64,000 nucleotides of DNA from Gracilariopsis chorda (GCA_003194525.1 NBIV01000248.1:57733-121732); one strand, 5' to 3'; counted from the first letter of the stretch, positions 46,209 to 56,988 are shown. Notes: a model not told the origin generated them from the letters alone. Program-made: numbers and translations.

Positions 46209-47186
46209 GGTGACGGTCTTCGCTGCACGCGATCAGGAAACAGCGGCGGTGCGAGGGCGGGGGCGCGCGGCGGACGGGGGACGTGGATTGGTGAAGCTGT
46301 TGGTGAAGCGAGTGCGCAGGAGTGGCGGTAGATACAGCGAGTTGGGGGAGATTACGGCGGTATTGTAAGCGGTAGTGGTGTTCATGACGTATTCGAGCTG
46401 CGGCGCGCTCCAAATGACGAGTGCGTACAACGCAACGACAGCTTCCCTGCAGCACGCGACGTATGATACGCGCGGAGTAAGGTTAGATAGCGCACATATT
46501 ATAGACGGCCGCACATTGGCCAACAAGAAGAGGTAGATGATTCGGCTTTACTGTCATTGTGCAACGGTAAGCGTGCAGTTATGTTGACACGGCGTTTTCT
46601 GCACAGCTGCACAATTCGGACGGCGTCCTTCTCCCTCGCTTGGGTACGCAGCAAAGGCGTGTGAGGGAGGTTAAGAACACGCTTGTTGTCTTGTTCAAGG
46701 CGTCTCTCAAGATGAGAGTCTCAACGCGTTAAGGTTGCGAGAGTGCTCATCAAAGACGTGCGACAACGCATGCTTTCCTTCACCTCATCATTTCTCCGGC
46801 TTCTGAAGACTTGTAAGCCCACGTTTCCGCCTCCCACAGGATCTGCGAACACGAAAACTGATGAAGCGGCATTGCTCGAGTGGCACTAATTTTTGGCGTG
46901 AGCGCAGCCTGGCTGCCCTGTAAGGTGCTTGTGTACAGGCGCTGTCGCATTGCTGTCGGAGCCCTTCACTTCCTGGAAGACACGCCCTTGCGCGGTGCTC
47001 AATTTGACGCAGTTCGCGCCTGACGACGACGACGACGCAACTTGTCACTCTCTCATTTGTTTCAGAGTGTCCTCAAAACACGTTGTGCAACGATGCTCAC
47101 GCCCTCGTAAAACAATCTCACGCTTCCCATTTCCCAAACGCTGTGCACCCCTCCCGCCTGCCCCTCCAAGCCACTCCCCGCCCATC
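46209..47186. other. Intergenic region between two divergent genes
   Basis: It separates the starts of the Cys-rich secreted protein (minus) and the TTR-like/zincin protein (plus), and should hold both promoters. No TATA element or other motif could be assigned with confidence. The plus-strand frame at 46,929-47,186 is open but upstream of the first good ATG. Confidence 0.4.
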
Positions 47187-48119
47187 ATGACATCATCCGC
47201 TCTCGCACAACTCTGCCTGCTCTCCATTCTCCCCGCGCTCGCGCTATGCCAGTGTCTCGGCTCGAGCAACGTCACCGTCACGGGCACTCTAACCTGTGCG
47301 GGGATGCCCATCCGTCGCACCACGCTCAAACTCGTGCAGGAACTGGGCTTTGTACCGAACAAACTCGCAGAAGGGTCCACCGACGGTCAAGGTCGATTCT
47401 ACCTCACCGCCGTGCCGTTTGAGTTTTTCCGTCGCAACAAGCCCAACTGGCAGTTGACGCTGTACGTCGGCTTCAACTACAGGTACAACAACAACAAAAA
47501 GGCCTTTTCTTCAGGCCCTTCCTACGTACACTTGCTCGACTTTCACACGGGCTACCATGACATTGGCGAGATCGCAATTAATTTGTATGCTTGCAATACC
47601 TATATGCGCTTCTTCAACGCTGTGCAGGACTTCAATAAGCGCACGGGCAGACAGGTGCGAGCTTTGAGGCACATCAATAGTCGACTGCCGCAAGGGAGCG
47701 TGCCGTTCACTGAATGGCGCTGGGTGCGTTTACCAAAGAAGTATCTTATTACCAATAGAATCGCCAAGCACGAACTCGCGCACGCCGTGCGAAACAAGTA
47801 TGACGGTGATCTCGATCACTTCAGACAGGATGCTCAGCTATATGGCGGAGTTGAAACTCATAACTGCAGTACAAAGTCGTCCGTTCACTTTGCGTTTAAC
47901 GAGGGCTGGGCGTTCTACTGGGCCGGCGAATGTCGCCAGCATGAGTTTACAAAACAGAAGGACGTTGCGGGCGATGTGGCAAAGATGTTGAGGACACTTC
48001 AGAAACGGTGTAATACTTCGGATAATGATATGGTAGTCGTGCTAGAGAAACACCCCGGAAGTATTCATTCCTTCGACGAGTTCCGATCGGCGCACAATAA
48101 TCTGTTCGCGTGTGTGTGA
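47187..48119 (+). CDS. Secreted TTR-like plus HELAH zincin protein (310 aa)
   Basis: The first ATG followed by a signal peptide is at 47,187 (MTSSALAQLCLLSILPALAL); the open frame further upstream has no ATG. Residues ~25-110 resemble the nematode-type transthyretin-like fold (VTVTGTLTCAGMPIRRTTLK, LAEGSTDGQGRFYLTAVPFE, LTLYV), a secreted beta-sandwich. The C-terminal half has AKHELAHAVRNKYDGDLDHF with a zinc-binding HELAH at residues 195-199, and FAFNEGWAFYWAGE (Glu239) about 40 residues later, as in zincin metallopeptidases where a downstream acidic or His residue is the third ligand. Several cysteines (CQC, TC, AC, NC, EC, RC, AC) fit an extracellular protein. The frame is intact, ending with TGA. 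The function, possibly an extracellular peptidase, is inferred from the motif alone. Confidence 0.75.
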   Translation: MTSSALAQLCLLSILPALALCQCLGSSNVTVTGTLTCAGMPIRRTTLKLVQELGFVPNKLAEGSTDGQGRFYLTAVPFEFFRRNKPNWQLTLYVGFNYRYNNNKKAFSSGPSYVHLLDFHTGYHDIGEIAINLYACNTYMRFFNAVQDFNKRTGRQVRALRHINSRLPQGSVPFTEWRWVRLPKKYLITNRIAKHELAHAVRNKYDGDLDHFRQDAQLYGGVETHNCSTKSSVHFAFNEGWAFYWAGECRQHEFTKQKDVAGDVAKMLRTLQKRCNTSDNDMVVVLEKHPGSIHSFDEFRSAHNNLFACV

Positions 48120-49683
48120 AAGCGCGTGCGAGTCAAGTGAAGAGAAGAGCTGTACATTCTGCCTAGCTGACGCCGTGTCCCCATTTGCCCATACAGAGTT
48201 CTGTTACGTGGGCCAGCGTGGGCACCATTTTGTCTACGGGTGGATGTGAGCAAGAAGCATGCACTCTCTTGGTGCGCCGGCTGCGAACACCGAGCACCTG
48301 CGCCTCAGTTTTGAGATCGAACGGTTATCTACTTGCCATCTTCGCCGCCGCTTTACACTACTTTTCACCATCGTTGAAGCGCATCGCTAAGATTGGATTG
48401 TGGTGGAGTGCAGCTTAGCGTTCATTTCTGACTATACGCTCATTGTCCGGATGGAACAAACAGCTAAGTATACTTGTGTATGACAACTACGCAAGTCCGA
48501 AGCCGTGTACAAACTCCTGACCTGCGCGGCGGGGGCTTCTGTAAACCTTTCTCTGCGGCACCATTTTCGTCAGCCGATCTTGAGCGCGTCATCGCCGGTA
48601 GCAACGCACTTTTTATCGTATAAAAGTTTATACGGGCTACGGCGCGCGGTTTCGGGCCGTCGGAAGCCTGCTGTATGGAAAGAGTCTGTGAATTTGGGAC
48701 GCTCATTGAGTGTCCGACCCTCTCTAATGCAGGCTAATGCAGAACGAGTGCCAGTCACCACAACATTCAGAAACGCCCAACGCGAGAGATAGACTTGCTA
48801 TCAGCATGAGTTCCGACGGATGTTGCCCTCAGACCGGAAATGGACCGTCCTGGTTTCGACCACCCGGATGACTGGCAATAAACCCCATATTCTTCTGTTC
48901 TTTTGTTGCGAACTAACGTGTAGCTGTTAGAAACAAAGTTCATACGGATTCCGTTTTCCTGAGCGCACCGCTTAATTCCGTGCGGCTAATTGTCGTTAAC
49001 GAGCTGCTCCTGGATTGTCACAACCGCATTTCTGTCATAGACATAACAGATTGCATTGTATCCTCAACCTTGAATAAAGAGTACAGTTGAATTGGTCGCA
49101 ATGCAGCAAGTACGAAACCTTCACCGTCAGAAGCTTTCTCGCATCCGATATGCTTCTGATAGATCGTCGTTAATAAACATCGAGCAGTGCGAGAATGGAT
49201 GTACTGCATATGGTGGCGCTGGTAGTCCAGCTGCTTGTCGTGTTCATGTAGAGATGTTTACAAGTGGATTCGTTCTGCTGCGAAACAAATCTGTTCCTGG
49301 CGGTTGCAGAATCAGATTAGAGAGTATTCTACGTTTCACCAATTTCATCAACGTAAGCGCGGCTTGTCTTGTCTAGCAAACCGGCAAATGCCTACTTCTC
49401 AGGCTTTAATTCGTGTAGCAGCACTGTTTCAAGCGTGGCGATTGCTAAATGGTTTTGCTTACCAGTATTGGCTCAGGAAGAAACCTACCGTCGGTACCGT
49501 TTAGATATCGATGGCAATGATGTCAGAAGAGTTTGATTTATTCGGATGAAGTCCACGTTTTTTGGGCAGGAAGGAGCATACGGCCTTGTTTCATAAGATG
49601 GCTCCTCGGATTATTGGATGCCAATTACTGGGGTGGATAGTAACTGTTACTATTCGCTATTCGGTTCTATATAGATTTGATAT
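48120..49683. other. No recognisable gene
   Basis: Many short frames, the longest 94-95 residues, none with a domain. Composition drifts from GC-rich near 48,120 to AT-richer near 49,650. I see no repeat, RNA gene or element end. It contains the 3' flanks of the metalloprotease-like gene and of the USP gene. Confidence 0.4.
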
Positions 49684-51078
49684 TTAGCAAAGGCCACAGC
49701 GTCTGCTAAAGCAGTTTTGATCCACGTGTGGGGATGACTGGGCGACCACAGATGAAATCTGTTTAGCCTGATCATTGTTCGAGACAGAATCTTGTGCGTT
49801 ATCCCCTTCATCATCGGGACCATCTTCCGCGATCTCCTCCACGCTAGGAACATCACCGTAGCTAAGAAGCTCTTCCCGTCGTTGGTAGAACAATAAATAG
49901 GCCTCCTGATCCAGTGATGCTGCCAAGCTAATCTTGACTCTGCGTTCGTCATCCGCTCTGCACCAATGACCGTCAGAGACCCGTATATAGGCAGCATAGT
50001 GGCCCCAATGCATGCTAGCACCCTCATGCACAAGAACACCCACCAATTCATACTCGAGAGGCGGTCCGGCAGTTGACATGAATGGCTCAATGTCGAGGAT
50101 CCGCGGATACGGGACAAAGTCCGAAAATTTCGTTCCTGTTTGGAAGCGATTGAGTTGCAGTATAAGCACTGACGGAGCACGAGTGATGTTGGAAACCACT
50201 ATTGCGCGTGAACGTGATTCGCAGCTTTGACAATGAAAGGCATTGTCACCTTCCAGAGTCTCCTCGCCAGTAATCATGCCGATAGCATCCGCAACAGATG
50301 TGACGTCAACTATCGGCAGGGAGAGTTGGAGAAATGGATTTGCTTGACCGGTAGTTTGGTAGCAGTTAAGACATGTAGACTGCTGGGACATGATTCCGCG
50401 AACAGTATTCTGTAGAATCGGGCCAACCGTGTCGTTGTTTTGATCAGGAAGGGCGTCACCCTCATTGCATCCGTGGCAGTCAACTTCATTGATGTTTTCG
50501 AAAAGCATATGGATGAACTCCTGAGCATCTTGTTGCGCACCCAAAGTGAACGACTGGCTTATTTCGCGAAGGTTTCCGTATAAGCCTTGAGGCGCAATCA
50601 CAAGAGGAGGGTCTGCTCTAAAGTACTCTTGCACTAGCTTATAAAGCTGGTCCAGGATGCAGAATCCCTGGTGCTGACGACCGTGTTCTAAGTGACCCCC
50701 GCGAGCCCTAATTTGCTCAACGAAGGGTACACAGTGCAAAAGGCATTGCAGAGAGGCGTTCATGTAGCACGTGTTGCCGAAGTTAACAAAGCCGGGTTCA
50801 CACCTGTGGGGAATGTGGTCCAGGTCTTCTGACGTGCTCCCAAAACTACTTGAGGATTCGTTGTTTCCATAAACAGGAAGGGTATTGAACTCGCTGGCTT
50901 TGAAAGACATGTTAAGTCTCCTTCCCGTTGTGGTTTCCAGGTCCGAAATCGAACGCTTATTGGCTCGAGCCTTGGATAGCAAAGCAAATGACAGTGTTTG
51001 ATTTGCGTTGCTGCTACCAGAGGAAGCGGAGATGCTGCCCTCATCTGAGTCAGTAAGGTATTCGTTTTCTATGTTCAT
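49684..51078 (-). CDS. USP-family (C19) deubiquitinase, 464 aa
   Basis: ATG at 51,076-51,078, stop TAA at 49,684-49,686, no interruptions. A Ser-rich N-terminal extension of ~95 residues precedes the catalytic domain. The Cys box is GFVNFGNTCYMNASLQCLL (Cys104). The QQDAQEFIHMLFE block is at ~182-195, and a zinc site has CLNC (236-239) and CQSC (283-286). RAPSVLILQLNRF follows at ~300-312. The His box is HWGHYAAYIRVSDGHWCRAD (His360, Asp376). LLFYQRRE closes the domain, and an acidic tail (EEIAEDGPDDEGDNAQD) ends with a CFSRRCGLC motif, a possible lipidation site. All catalytic residues are present. USPs remove ubiquitin from substrates; the block order is closest to the USP36/42/17-like subgroup, but the orthologue cannot be named. 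This is one of the few intact host genes here. Confidence 0.9.
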   Translation of the reverse strand: MNIENEYLTDSDEGSISASSGSSNANQTLSFALLSKARANKRSISDLETTTGRRLNMSFKASEFNTLPVYGNNESSSSFGSTSEDLDHIPHRCEPGFVNFGNTCYMNASLQCLLHCVPFVEQIRARGGHLEHGRQHQGFCILDQLYKLVQEYFRADPPLVIAPQGLYGNLREISQSFTLGAQQDAQEFIHMLFENINEVDCHGCNEGDALPDQNNDTVGPILQNTVRGIMSQQSTCLNCYQTTGQANPFLQLSLPIVDVTSVADAIGMITGEETLEGDNAFHCQSCESRSRAIVVSNITRAPSVLILQLNRFQTGTKFSDFVPYPRILDIEPFMSTAGPPLEYELVGVLVHEGASMHWGHYAAYIRVSDGHWCRADDERRVKISLAASLDQEAYLLFYQRREELLSYGDVPSVEEIAEDGPDDEGDNAQDSVSNNDQAKQISSVVAQSSPHVDQNCFSRRCGLC

Positions 51079-52123
51079 GTTGGAGTTAATAGACTTTCTA
51101 GGTTTTGTTATGCTGGTTGATTTTTGTTGTTCAGATTTAGCTTGTTTTCTGTTTTAGCTGTTTTGCGATTTGGCAGTTGAAGTTGAAGTTGGCGGAGCAT
51201 TTCAATTTATGCTAAACCCCAAGATCAGAAGTAGCGTTATTATGTTTGCATTTTCCAAACTGTGTAATGCCATTTTAAGAAGTTCCCTAAGGAGACCAGT
51301 TCTGTCTACACATATCATTAAAGAATCCGAAATTCGTTTGACACTCTACTTTCAAAAGAGCATGCTTTTGTCCTAGAAAGAGCTAATATCTCATATACAT
51401 ATACACAAAATCCGCTCTCCCAAGCATAGGCAAACAAAATATATACTCATTTGATATAAAACGTTGGCTGACAAGCGGTGATTCTTTTATACTGCCTAAA
51501 AGTTAGAAACGTCATATACTCTACTCATTCTCATTAAGTTTATCACCTATAACTCAGGCACAGAGCCGAAAGCCAAATTTCTATTCATTTATGAGAATAA
51601 ATTTATGAGTTTTCGTCCCCTTCTGGAACTCCGATTGTATGCAATCATTACTTCAGTTCTAAAGATGTGGTGGGTCTGAAACGAGAGATTTATTCTCTTT
51701 TCCATACTTCAAATGCAAATCATATCTGAGGTATACTATTAAACTCGAAATGTTTCACGGGAAGGCATTCTCATGATCCCGTCCGCTTAATGCGTCATGA
51801 ACCACAAAGCGCATTTCAGAACAGCGATGTGGTTTCTGTCGATTTCTATATATGCTATGTAAACACACAATTCCAACCCAAGTGGTGTACAGCTCGCAAT
51901 AGAAGATTTGAGTTCATGTAAGTGTCGCGAAATATATATCCCGAAACCATTTTGAATAGGGATAGATCCACACTGTCCGAAAACTTGGTACACATGCACG
52001 AAGTCTAGCGTGCCTGACAAGTTCTATCTGTGAGCACTAACTAGTACAACGCGACTACTATCCGAAGTGAATCGAAATAACTTCAAAGAACGACAAAGCA
52101 AAGCAAAGCAAAGCAAACCCAAA
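51079..52123. other. Intergenic, no gene; short (CAAAG)n repeat
   Basis: AT-rich sequence between the USP gene (minus) and the zinc-finger gene (plus), so it should carry both promoters. A (CAAAG)4 microsatellite at 52,094-52,117 sits 7 bp upstream of the zinc-finger ATG, in its probable 5' untranslated region. No other feature is seen. Confidence 0.45.
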
Positions 52124-52885
52124 ATGTCATCGCCACACAATTTACCACGAGGCAAGTCTCCGGGCCGCCGCCTCAAAGGCGGAACAGAACGAAACAGAGC
52201 CCGAGAGGATACTGATATTCTCATGATTGAAGCGTCCCCACAGAACTCAAAGCCCGAGTCAGCTTATACCCTTGACGAAAGAATAGCAGCATATGGGCTG
52301 CTTGAACTCCATGAAGGATGGAGGGATGCCTCTACGGAAGCAGTGGATGTGCTTGAACCTGTTGCTGGGGAGAGATGTTCCGCTGTCGCAGGTGAATCGA
52401 GGGACGGTGGAGCACCATCTGCGGAGCACCAACAGAGCCGTACGAGAATGTATGAGTGCAATAAGTGCCCCTTTACAACACAGCATCCATCAAGAATTCA
52501 ACAACATCAACAAGTGCATGCAGAAAGAACATGTTCTACATGTCAAAGATCGTTTTACTCAAGCAAAGAGTTCAGTAATCACACTCGAACTCATACTGCG
52601 GATGAGGAACGTTTCACATGTCAGCGATGTGGAAATGTTTATAAGTCCAGTTTTAATTTGGAGCGACATATGCGAAATACGCACGGAGACATGACTCAGG
52701 GGGAGTTTTCCTGTGAATATTGTGATCGGTCTTTTGGCATAGAACGAGGTCTGACATTACACGTCAGGAGAGCTCACCCTGACCAGTTCCAAGCCAGAAA
52801 ATATGAGTGTGGCATTTGTGGGCGTGAATTCGCTACAAGATACCGTTTGCTGAGGCACTTGAAGCTTCACGACAGTTCCGAGTAG
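52124..52885 (+). CDS. Five-finger C2H2 zinc-finger protein (253 aa)
   Basis: The first ATG in frame is 52,124 (MSSPHNLPRGKSPGRRLKGG); the stop is TAG at 52,885. Residues 1-109 are basic then acidic without a domain. Five C2H2 fingers follow at residues ~112-132 (YECNKC), 137-157 (CSTCQRSF), 166-187 (FTCQRCGNVYKSS), 197-218 (FSCEYCDRSF) and 229-249 (YECGICGREFATR), each with paired cysteines and histidines. The second has a shortened N-terminal strand. Linkers are not the canonical TGEKP. The product is most likely a DNA-binding nuclear factor, with targets unknown. The gene is divergent from the USP gene and intact. It could be host or domesticated. Confidence 0.85.
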   Translation: MSSPHNLPRGKSPGRRLKGGTERNRAREDTDILMIEASPQNSKPESAYTLDERIAAYGLLELHEGWRDASTEAVDVLEPVAGERCSAVAGESRDGGAPSAEHQQSRTRMYECNKCPFTTQHPSRIQQHQQVHAERTCSTCQRSFYSSKEFSNHTRTHTADEERFTCQRCGNVYKSSFNLERHMRNTHGDMTQGEFSCEYCDRSFGIERGLTLHVRRAHPDQFQARKYECGICGREFATRYRLLRHLKLHDSSE

Positions 52886-53944
52886 CCGCACAGCAAGTAC
52901 ATTCCAAGACCAGCTTGGGAAGAATCGCAAATATTAAGTGCAAAGTTGAAGATAGAGATAGGAGAACACTCTTTGTTAACTGAATTCATCTTCATAATCG
53001 TTTATTGTTCAACTTTGAGCTGCTAAGCTCTTTACGTGGTTTGGGTTCAGGGTGATGACAGAGTATACACTCTCAGTATCTGGTGGCAACGCATAACCTG
53101 CTACCGACAGCAAGAAAAAACTGTTCATGCTGCTCCCAATCCCTTCTGTGGCAGTTTATATGCCAACTGCCACTGTTCTGTACTGCGAGTTCTATATGAA
53201 AGCGTGATCTACTTGCACTTCATAAGAGATCGAGAAAGTTTTTCTGCTGCATTTAGGTGAGAAGCAATATGCAGGAGCGCTTATCAAATGTTGTACATAG
53301 TCGACAGAGCAACACATCTTTTGCATCGCAGCAACATGGGGACAAAAGAAGATCTTCCTTTCACCAGTGCGCCCAGCGTCACCATTGAATCAGTAAAGAA
53401 AACCATCCGATTGCAGTTGATTCCAGTAGAAACCACCCAGTTCATAGCCATGACTGCTGTTGATGCTTCTACACAGTTAATATGTTCTTGATTCTTCCAT
53501 TCATGTACAAAATCTTTCTTCCATCAGATGAATTTGTAGAAATGTCCCGCAGAAGGCCCGTTCCCGGACTGTAAGTTGTCTTGTTCTGAGTGTGTCATAT
53601 TGTGCGCTATGTGCCAAAGCTTATGTGCTATGTTGTGCGGAATGCGGACTGTATAGCACGGCACTGGCAGATAACGATGCGTCAAAGATGATGATTAAGA
53701 ACAAACCCGGTAGAGAAAGATACACGACTGATAATTGCAGGAGTGTTGACAGCAGAGAGATTTCCTTCTTTACCCTTTCAGTAAACTTTTCGTGTGTTAT
53801 GGAATCTATTGAGGGGTTAAAGACAAGTTAAAGGCAAGACAGCAGTCCTGGATTGACCAGTGCGGGTCAAATAAGACTGTCTAAGATAGACTGAGAATCT
53901 GTGCGGGAGATGGTCCCTAAAGAGTAAAATGTGGTGAAGTAGTT
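52886..53944. other. No recognisable gene
   Basis: 3' flank of the zinc-finger gene. Frames of up to 79 residues have no domain. No terminal repeats or RNA genes were recognised. Confidence 0.4.
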
Positions 53945-54543
53945 TTAAAGTTTTTGAAATTTTTCATTCCGGAGTTTGATACAATGAACTCTCCGGTCCC
54001 ATATACAGCCAATGAAAGGAAGCTCGCGCGTAACGACTTCATGAATGGAGCGTGATTTCGACTCCTTGATTGGCAGTTTCGCAGACATAACTGTATTACG
54101 CATTATCTTGTGGAGAAAAATGAAATCATCCTCTTCCCAGCCTTGTACGACGACAGTGATATCGTCAATAATGTGTAACAACACGTCCACGTTGCTTCGT
54201 GATACGATTTGGGGCGTTTTCCTTGAGAAAGGGTGTCAGCGAAAGCCCTTGAGTAGGGCCCAGTCGGGACGGGAGAAAGGTGTAAAATGCCTTCTGCAAA
54301 AGTCGTGAGGTAAATGTGTGGCTGATGTAGACAGACAACTTAAATCCCATCGGAATTGAGGCTTCGCACGGTCGGAGTGAAATGTTGCAGCGTGGTTGAA
54401 GGTTGAGTTTGTGTGCAAGCCTTTTCGCAATGGTCGAGGGAAGCTCTTACAGTCGCACTATAGGTAGTGGGAATATCTTCGAGAGGGAAACCGGTAGTTT
54501 AATGTTATGAAACATATTTGCCACATCGAAGTAAACAGGTAAG
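53945..54543 (-). pseudogene. Reverse-transcriptase remnant
   Basis: Read on the minus strand: HFDVANMFHNIKLP near 54,540-54,500 (an RT motif A-like D-x-A/K-x-M/F segment), MGFKLSVYISHTFTSRLLQK with AF near 54,350-54,290, then, after a frameshift, LLHIIDDITVVVQGWEEDDF (a xxDD box) and LPIKESKSRS, LPFIGCIWDRR. This is the motif order A, B-like, C, D/E of a retroelement reverse transcriptase (fingers/palm). Which clade it belongs to is unclear; the sequence does not resemble the copia or gypsy RTs in this window. It abuts the Harbinger element that begins at 54,544, which may have cut it. Confidence 0.45.
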
Positions 54544-54837
54544 AGCACCCCTGGCTACTAGAGTGGTTGAGTAAATGAATAATTTTTTTGATTTTTGGAG
54601 ATCGATTTACTCACGATCAACTCTACTGGAGTGGGTATCTCCAAAAACTTTACCATTTTGAGTAAATCTATCTCCAAACAGCGGACCAGATGGCAACAGA
54701 TTTACTCATCTACTCATATAGAGATGCAAGTAGCGTTACGGCATTTGGCCAATGAACCAAACGTTCGCGCCAAATGTAACAGAACCCATAATCAATCCCA
54801 CTCCCCACATCCTCCTCCTTCTCGCCTCCCTCCTTCC

Positions 54838-55375
54838 TCCATCCACCACTTCCTCCCATCTCTTCCCTCTCTTCTCTTTACTTCTTACATTCACCATTTC
54901 CTCCCGTCTCTTCCCTCCTTTCTCTCTCCTTCCTCCATCCACCTCTTCCTCCCGTCTTTTCCGTTCCTTTTCCCTCCTTACTCCATCCCCCACTTGCTTC
55001 CGTCTCTTCCCTTCCTTTTCTTTACTTTCTCTATCCCACACTTGGTTCCGTCTCTTTTCTTTCTTTTCTCTACTTCCTGCTTCCACCACTTCCTCCCGTC
55101 TCTTCCCTCCCTCCTCTTTACTTCTTCCATCCACCTCTTCCTCCCGTTTCTTCCCTTCGTTCTCCCTCCTCACTCCATCGCTCACTTGCTTCCGTCTCTT
55201 CCCTCCCTACTCCCTCCTTCCTCCATCCATTACTTCCTTACGTCTCTTCCCTCCCTACTCCCTCCTTCCTCCATCTTCTACTGGCTTCCGTCTCTTCCTT
55301 TCCTCCTTCCTCCCTCCTTCAGTCACCATTTTTTCTTGTCTTTTCCCTTCTTCCTCTTCCTCATACCCTTCATTT
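54838..55375. repeat. 48-bp polypyrimidine minisatellite, ~11 units
   Basis: Diverged units of 48 bp, on the plus strand C/T only with few exceptions, each containing a form of CCATCCACCACTTCCTCCCG. 48 is a multiple of 3, so the plus strand stays open and encodes 16-residue units of the type IHHFLPSLPSLLFTSY. In Harbinger element 1 the matching region (44,400-44,530) has only about two units. Confidence 0.8.
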
Positions 55376-55387
55376 ACTTCTTCATAA

Positions 55388-56330
55388 TGTCCCGCGAGAC
55401 CAAAAGCAGCAACGTCAAGCCCGCAGAATATCTGGCCCTGTTGACATGCTGGAGTTCCGTGTCACAGAAAACGACTGAACAGAACTCCGAGACGTTCTGG
55501 AGTAGAGTCACAGCTGACTACAACAGGCAGCCCAGCACGACGCATCGTGCTTCAGCCAGTCTCAAGTGCCACTAGATGACAATCCAGAGGGTTACGCAGA
55601 AGTTTCTCGCCACCGAAAAGCTTCACTGCGCGAACAATCGGTCCGGAGAAACTGAAGAAGACACCAAGGCTCATGTGATGGAACTGAACTGACAGAGGAA
55701 CAGAACTATGAAGAAGGATGGCACCAAAAAGCTCGCGGCTTCGGTCAAGTTTATTGAGGCAGTAATTCTAGTTTCGACTCATTCGAAGTTCTCGATATTT
55801 ATGGCGTTTTCTTCAGCACCAGCGTCCCGGCCAGGTTACAGCCCTTACTATTTGGGCTCATCTGACGTGAGCAGTGTAAGTCGGCTCCAAACATCGAGCA
55901 ATGAAGACAGGAATAATTCTCGTTGGGTGCCAAGCTCAAACGGAAACATATCTAAGGCTGCTCCGTCACGTTCTCGACCAAGATGCGTGAAACCAGATAA
56001 GACGGAAAATGCTGTTGAGGCAGGGGCCCAAAAGATGGCGAAGTCGATCGACCGTGTTGGGCTTGCTATCTAAAACAGCACGAAGGGAAAGCTGTTGGCG
56101 TCATCAGTGACGATTCAGTTTAAGATTATCAAATCTCTCCCGCTGAACAAGGAATAGAAAGGGGTGACGCTCATGGCCCTTCTATCAAAAGCTTCTTCTA
56201 TCGTCGAAAGTGAACAGGCTGATGGAGCTGGATCTGGAAAGGATGAAAAGGAAGATACAGCAGGGCACGTGAACGAAAGAGAAACTCCCGATCAATATTG
56301 TTTTGTTCAGCTCCCACAGCGCTGTTGTGC
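55388..56330 (+). pseudogene. Myb/trihelix-like protein of Harbinger element 2
   Basis: Homologous throughout to the minus-strand gene of element 1: MSRETKSSNVKPAEYLALLT, SETFWSRVTADYNRQPSTTH, then LKCH-stop-MTIQRVTQKFLA (TAG 55,573-55,575; element 1 has Trp, TGG). TKAHVMELN-stop-QRNRT follows (TGA 55,690-55,692; element 1 has CGA), and further stops stand at GLAI-stop-NSTKG and NKE-stop-KGV where element 1 has Glu. The N-terminus is open here, unlike in element 1, and the upstream minisatellite frame runs into it without a stop. Inactive copy. Confidence 0.75.
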
Positions 56331-56465
56331 GGCGAGGGCAAAGTCAGCGGTTGTGACGCGGGCCGAGCTTGCGAGGCCCAGGCGCTACCAAGTACCAACC
56401 TCAGTTGTCTGCTACTTCGCCTCATTTCATGTCTCATAAATGATGCGATAGCGCCTCAGTCAGCT

Positions 56466-56988
56466 CTATGTGCCTTTCCTTACTAATATTAGTCTGTCCT
56501 TCTCTATTAGATACGATATGACACCATTCAAATTGCCTCCCTGCGATCCAGCTTCTTCTTCCGACCCCTCCAGTTCATCACCACCGAACGCGAAGAATTC
56601 CTGTAGGAGCTCTCTATCACTCGGCGAAACGCCATCCTCGTCCAGCTCCTCAGACAATTCGCCACTCACGGCCATTTTGACAATGATTTTTTGAAGAATC
56701 ACACACGCTTGGCTAATCAGTATCAGCTGCGTGTTGCTCCACTCTTGTCGCTCTTGCCTCATGATCCTGAATCGCCCCTGTAAACACCCAGAAAACCTCT
56801 CCACATCCTTCCCGACTGCTTCTTTCCTCTTATTCATATACTTTTCACTGTCACTCAGAGAAGCATGGTTAAGCAATACGACTACTGCCCATTGGGGTTA
56901 ATTTCATCGCCAAGCATGTAGAGGAACCCCATTTTTCTAACATTATTGATGACGTACCACTCTGGCAACGTCATCCTTCTCTTGCTAG
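56466..56988 (-). pseudogene. C-terminal transposase fragment, Harbinger element 2
   Basis: The fragment matches the C-terminal third of the element 1 transposase: KDVERFSGCLQGRFRIMRQE (retaining the Glu), NTQLILISQACVILQKIIVK, SGELSEELDEDGVSPSDREL and FFAFGGDELEGSEEEA. Upstream of NHASLSDSEKYMNK a frameshift and a stop occur, and homology ends at 56,988 against the gypsy LTR. The N-terminal two thirds, with the first two catalytic residues, are absent. Confidence 0.8.

Larger units (their letters stand above)
54544..56988. mobile_element. PIF/Harbinger element 2, truncated
   Basis: It begins GAGCACCCCTGGCTACTAGA, with GTGGTTGAGTAAATGA next, the same end as the right side of Harbinger element 1, preceded by TAA (possible target duplication). 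It lies in inverted orientation relative to element 1. The subterminal region (54,595-54,790) is about 90% identical by eye to 44,560-44,760. It contains the Myb-like gene (plus) and the C-terminal third of the transposase (minus). It stops at 56,988, where the gypsy LTR begins. The other end lies beyond the gypsy element or is lost. An internal 48-bp repeat is expanded. Multiple stops make it defective. Confidence 0.85.

Noticed and set aside
46929..47186. N-terminal extension of the TTR-like/zincin frame
   Set aside because: The upstream in-frame codons contain no ATG start, and the signal peptide begins at 47,187.
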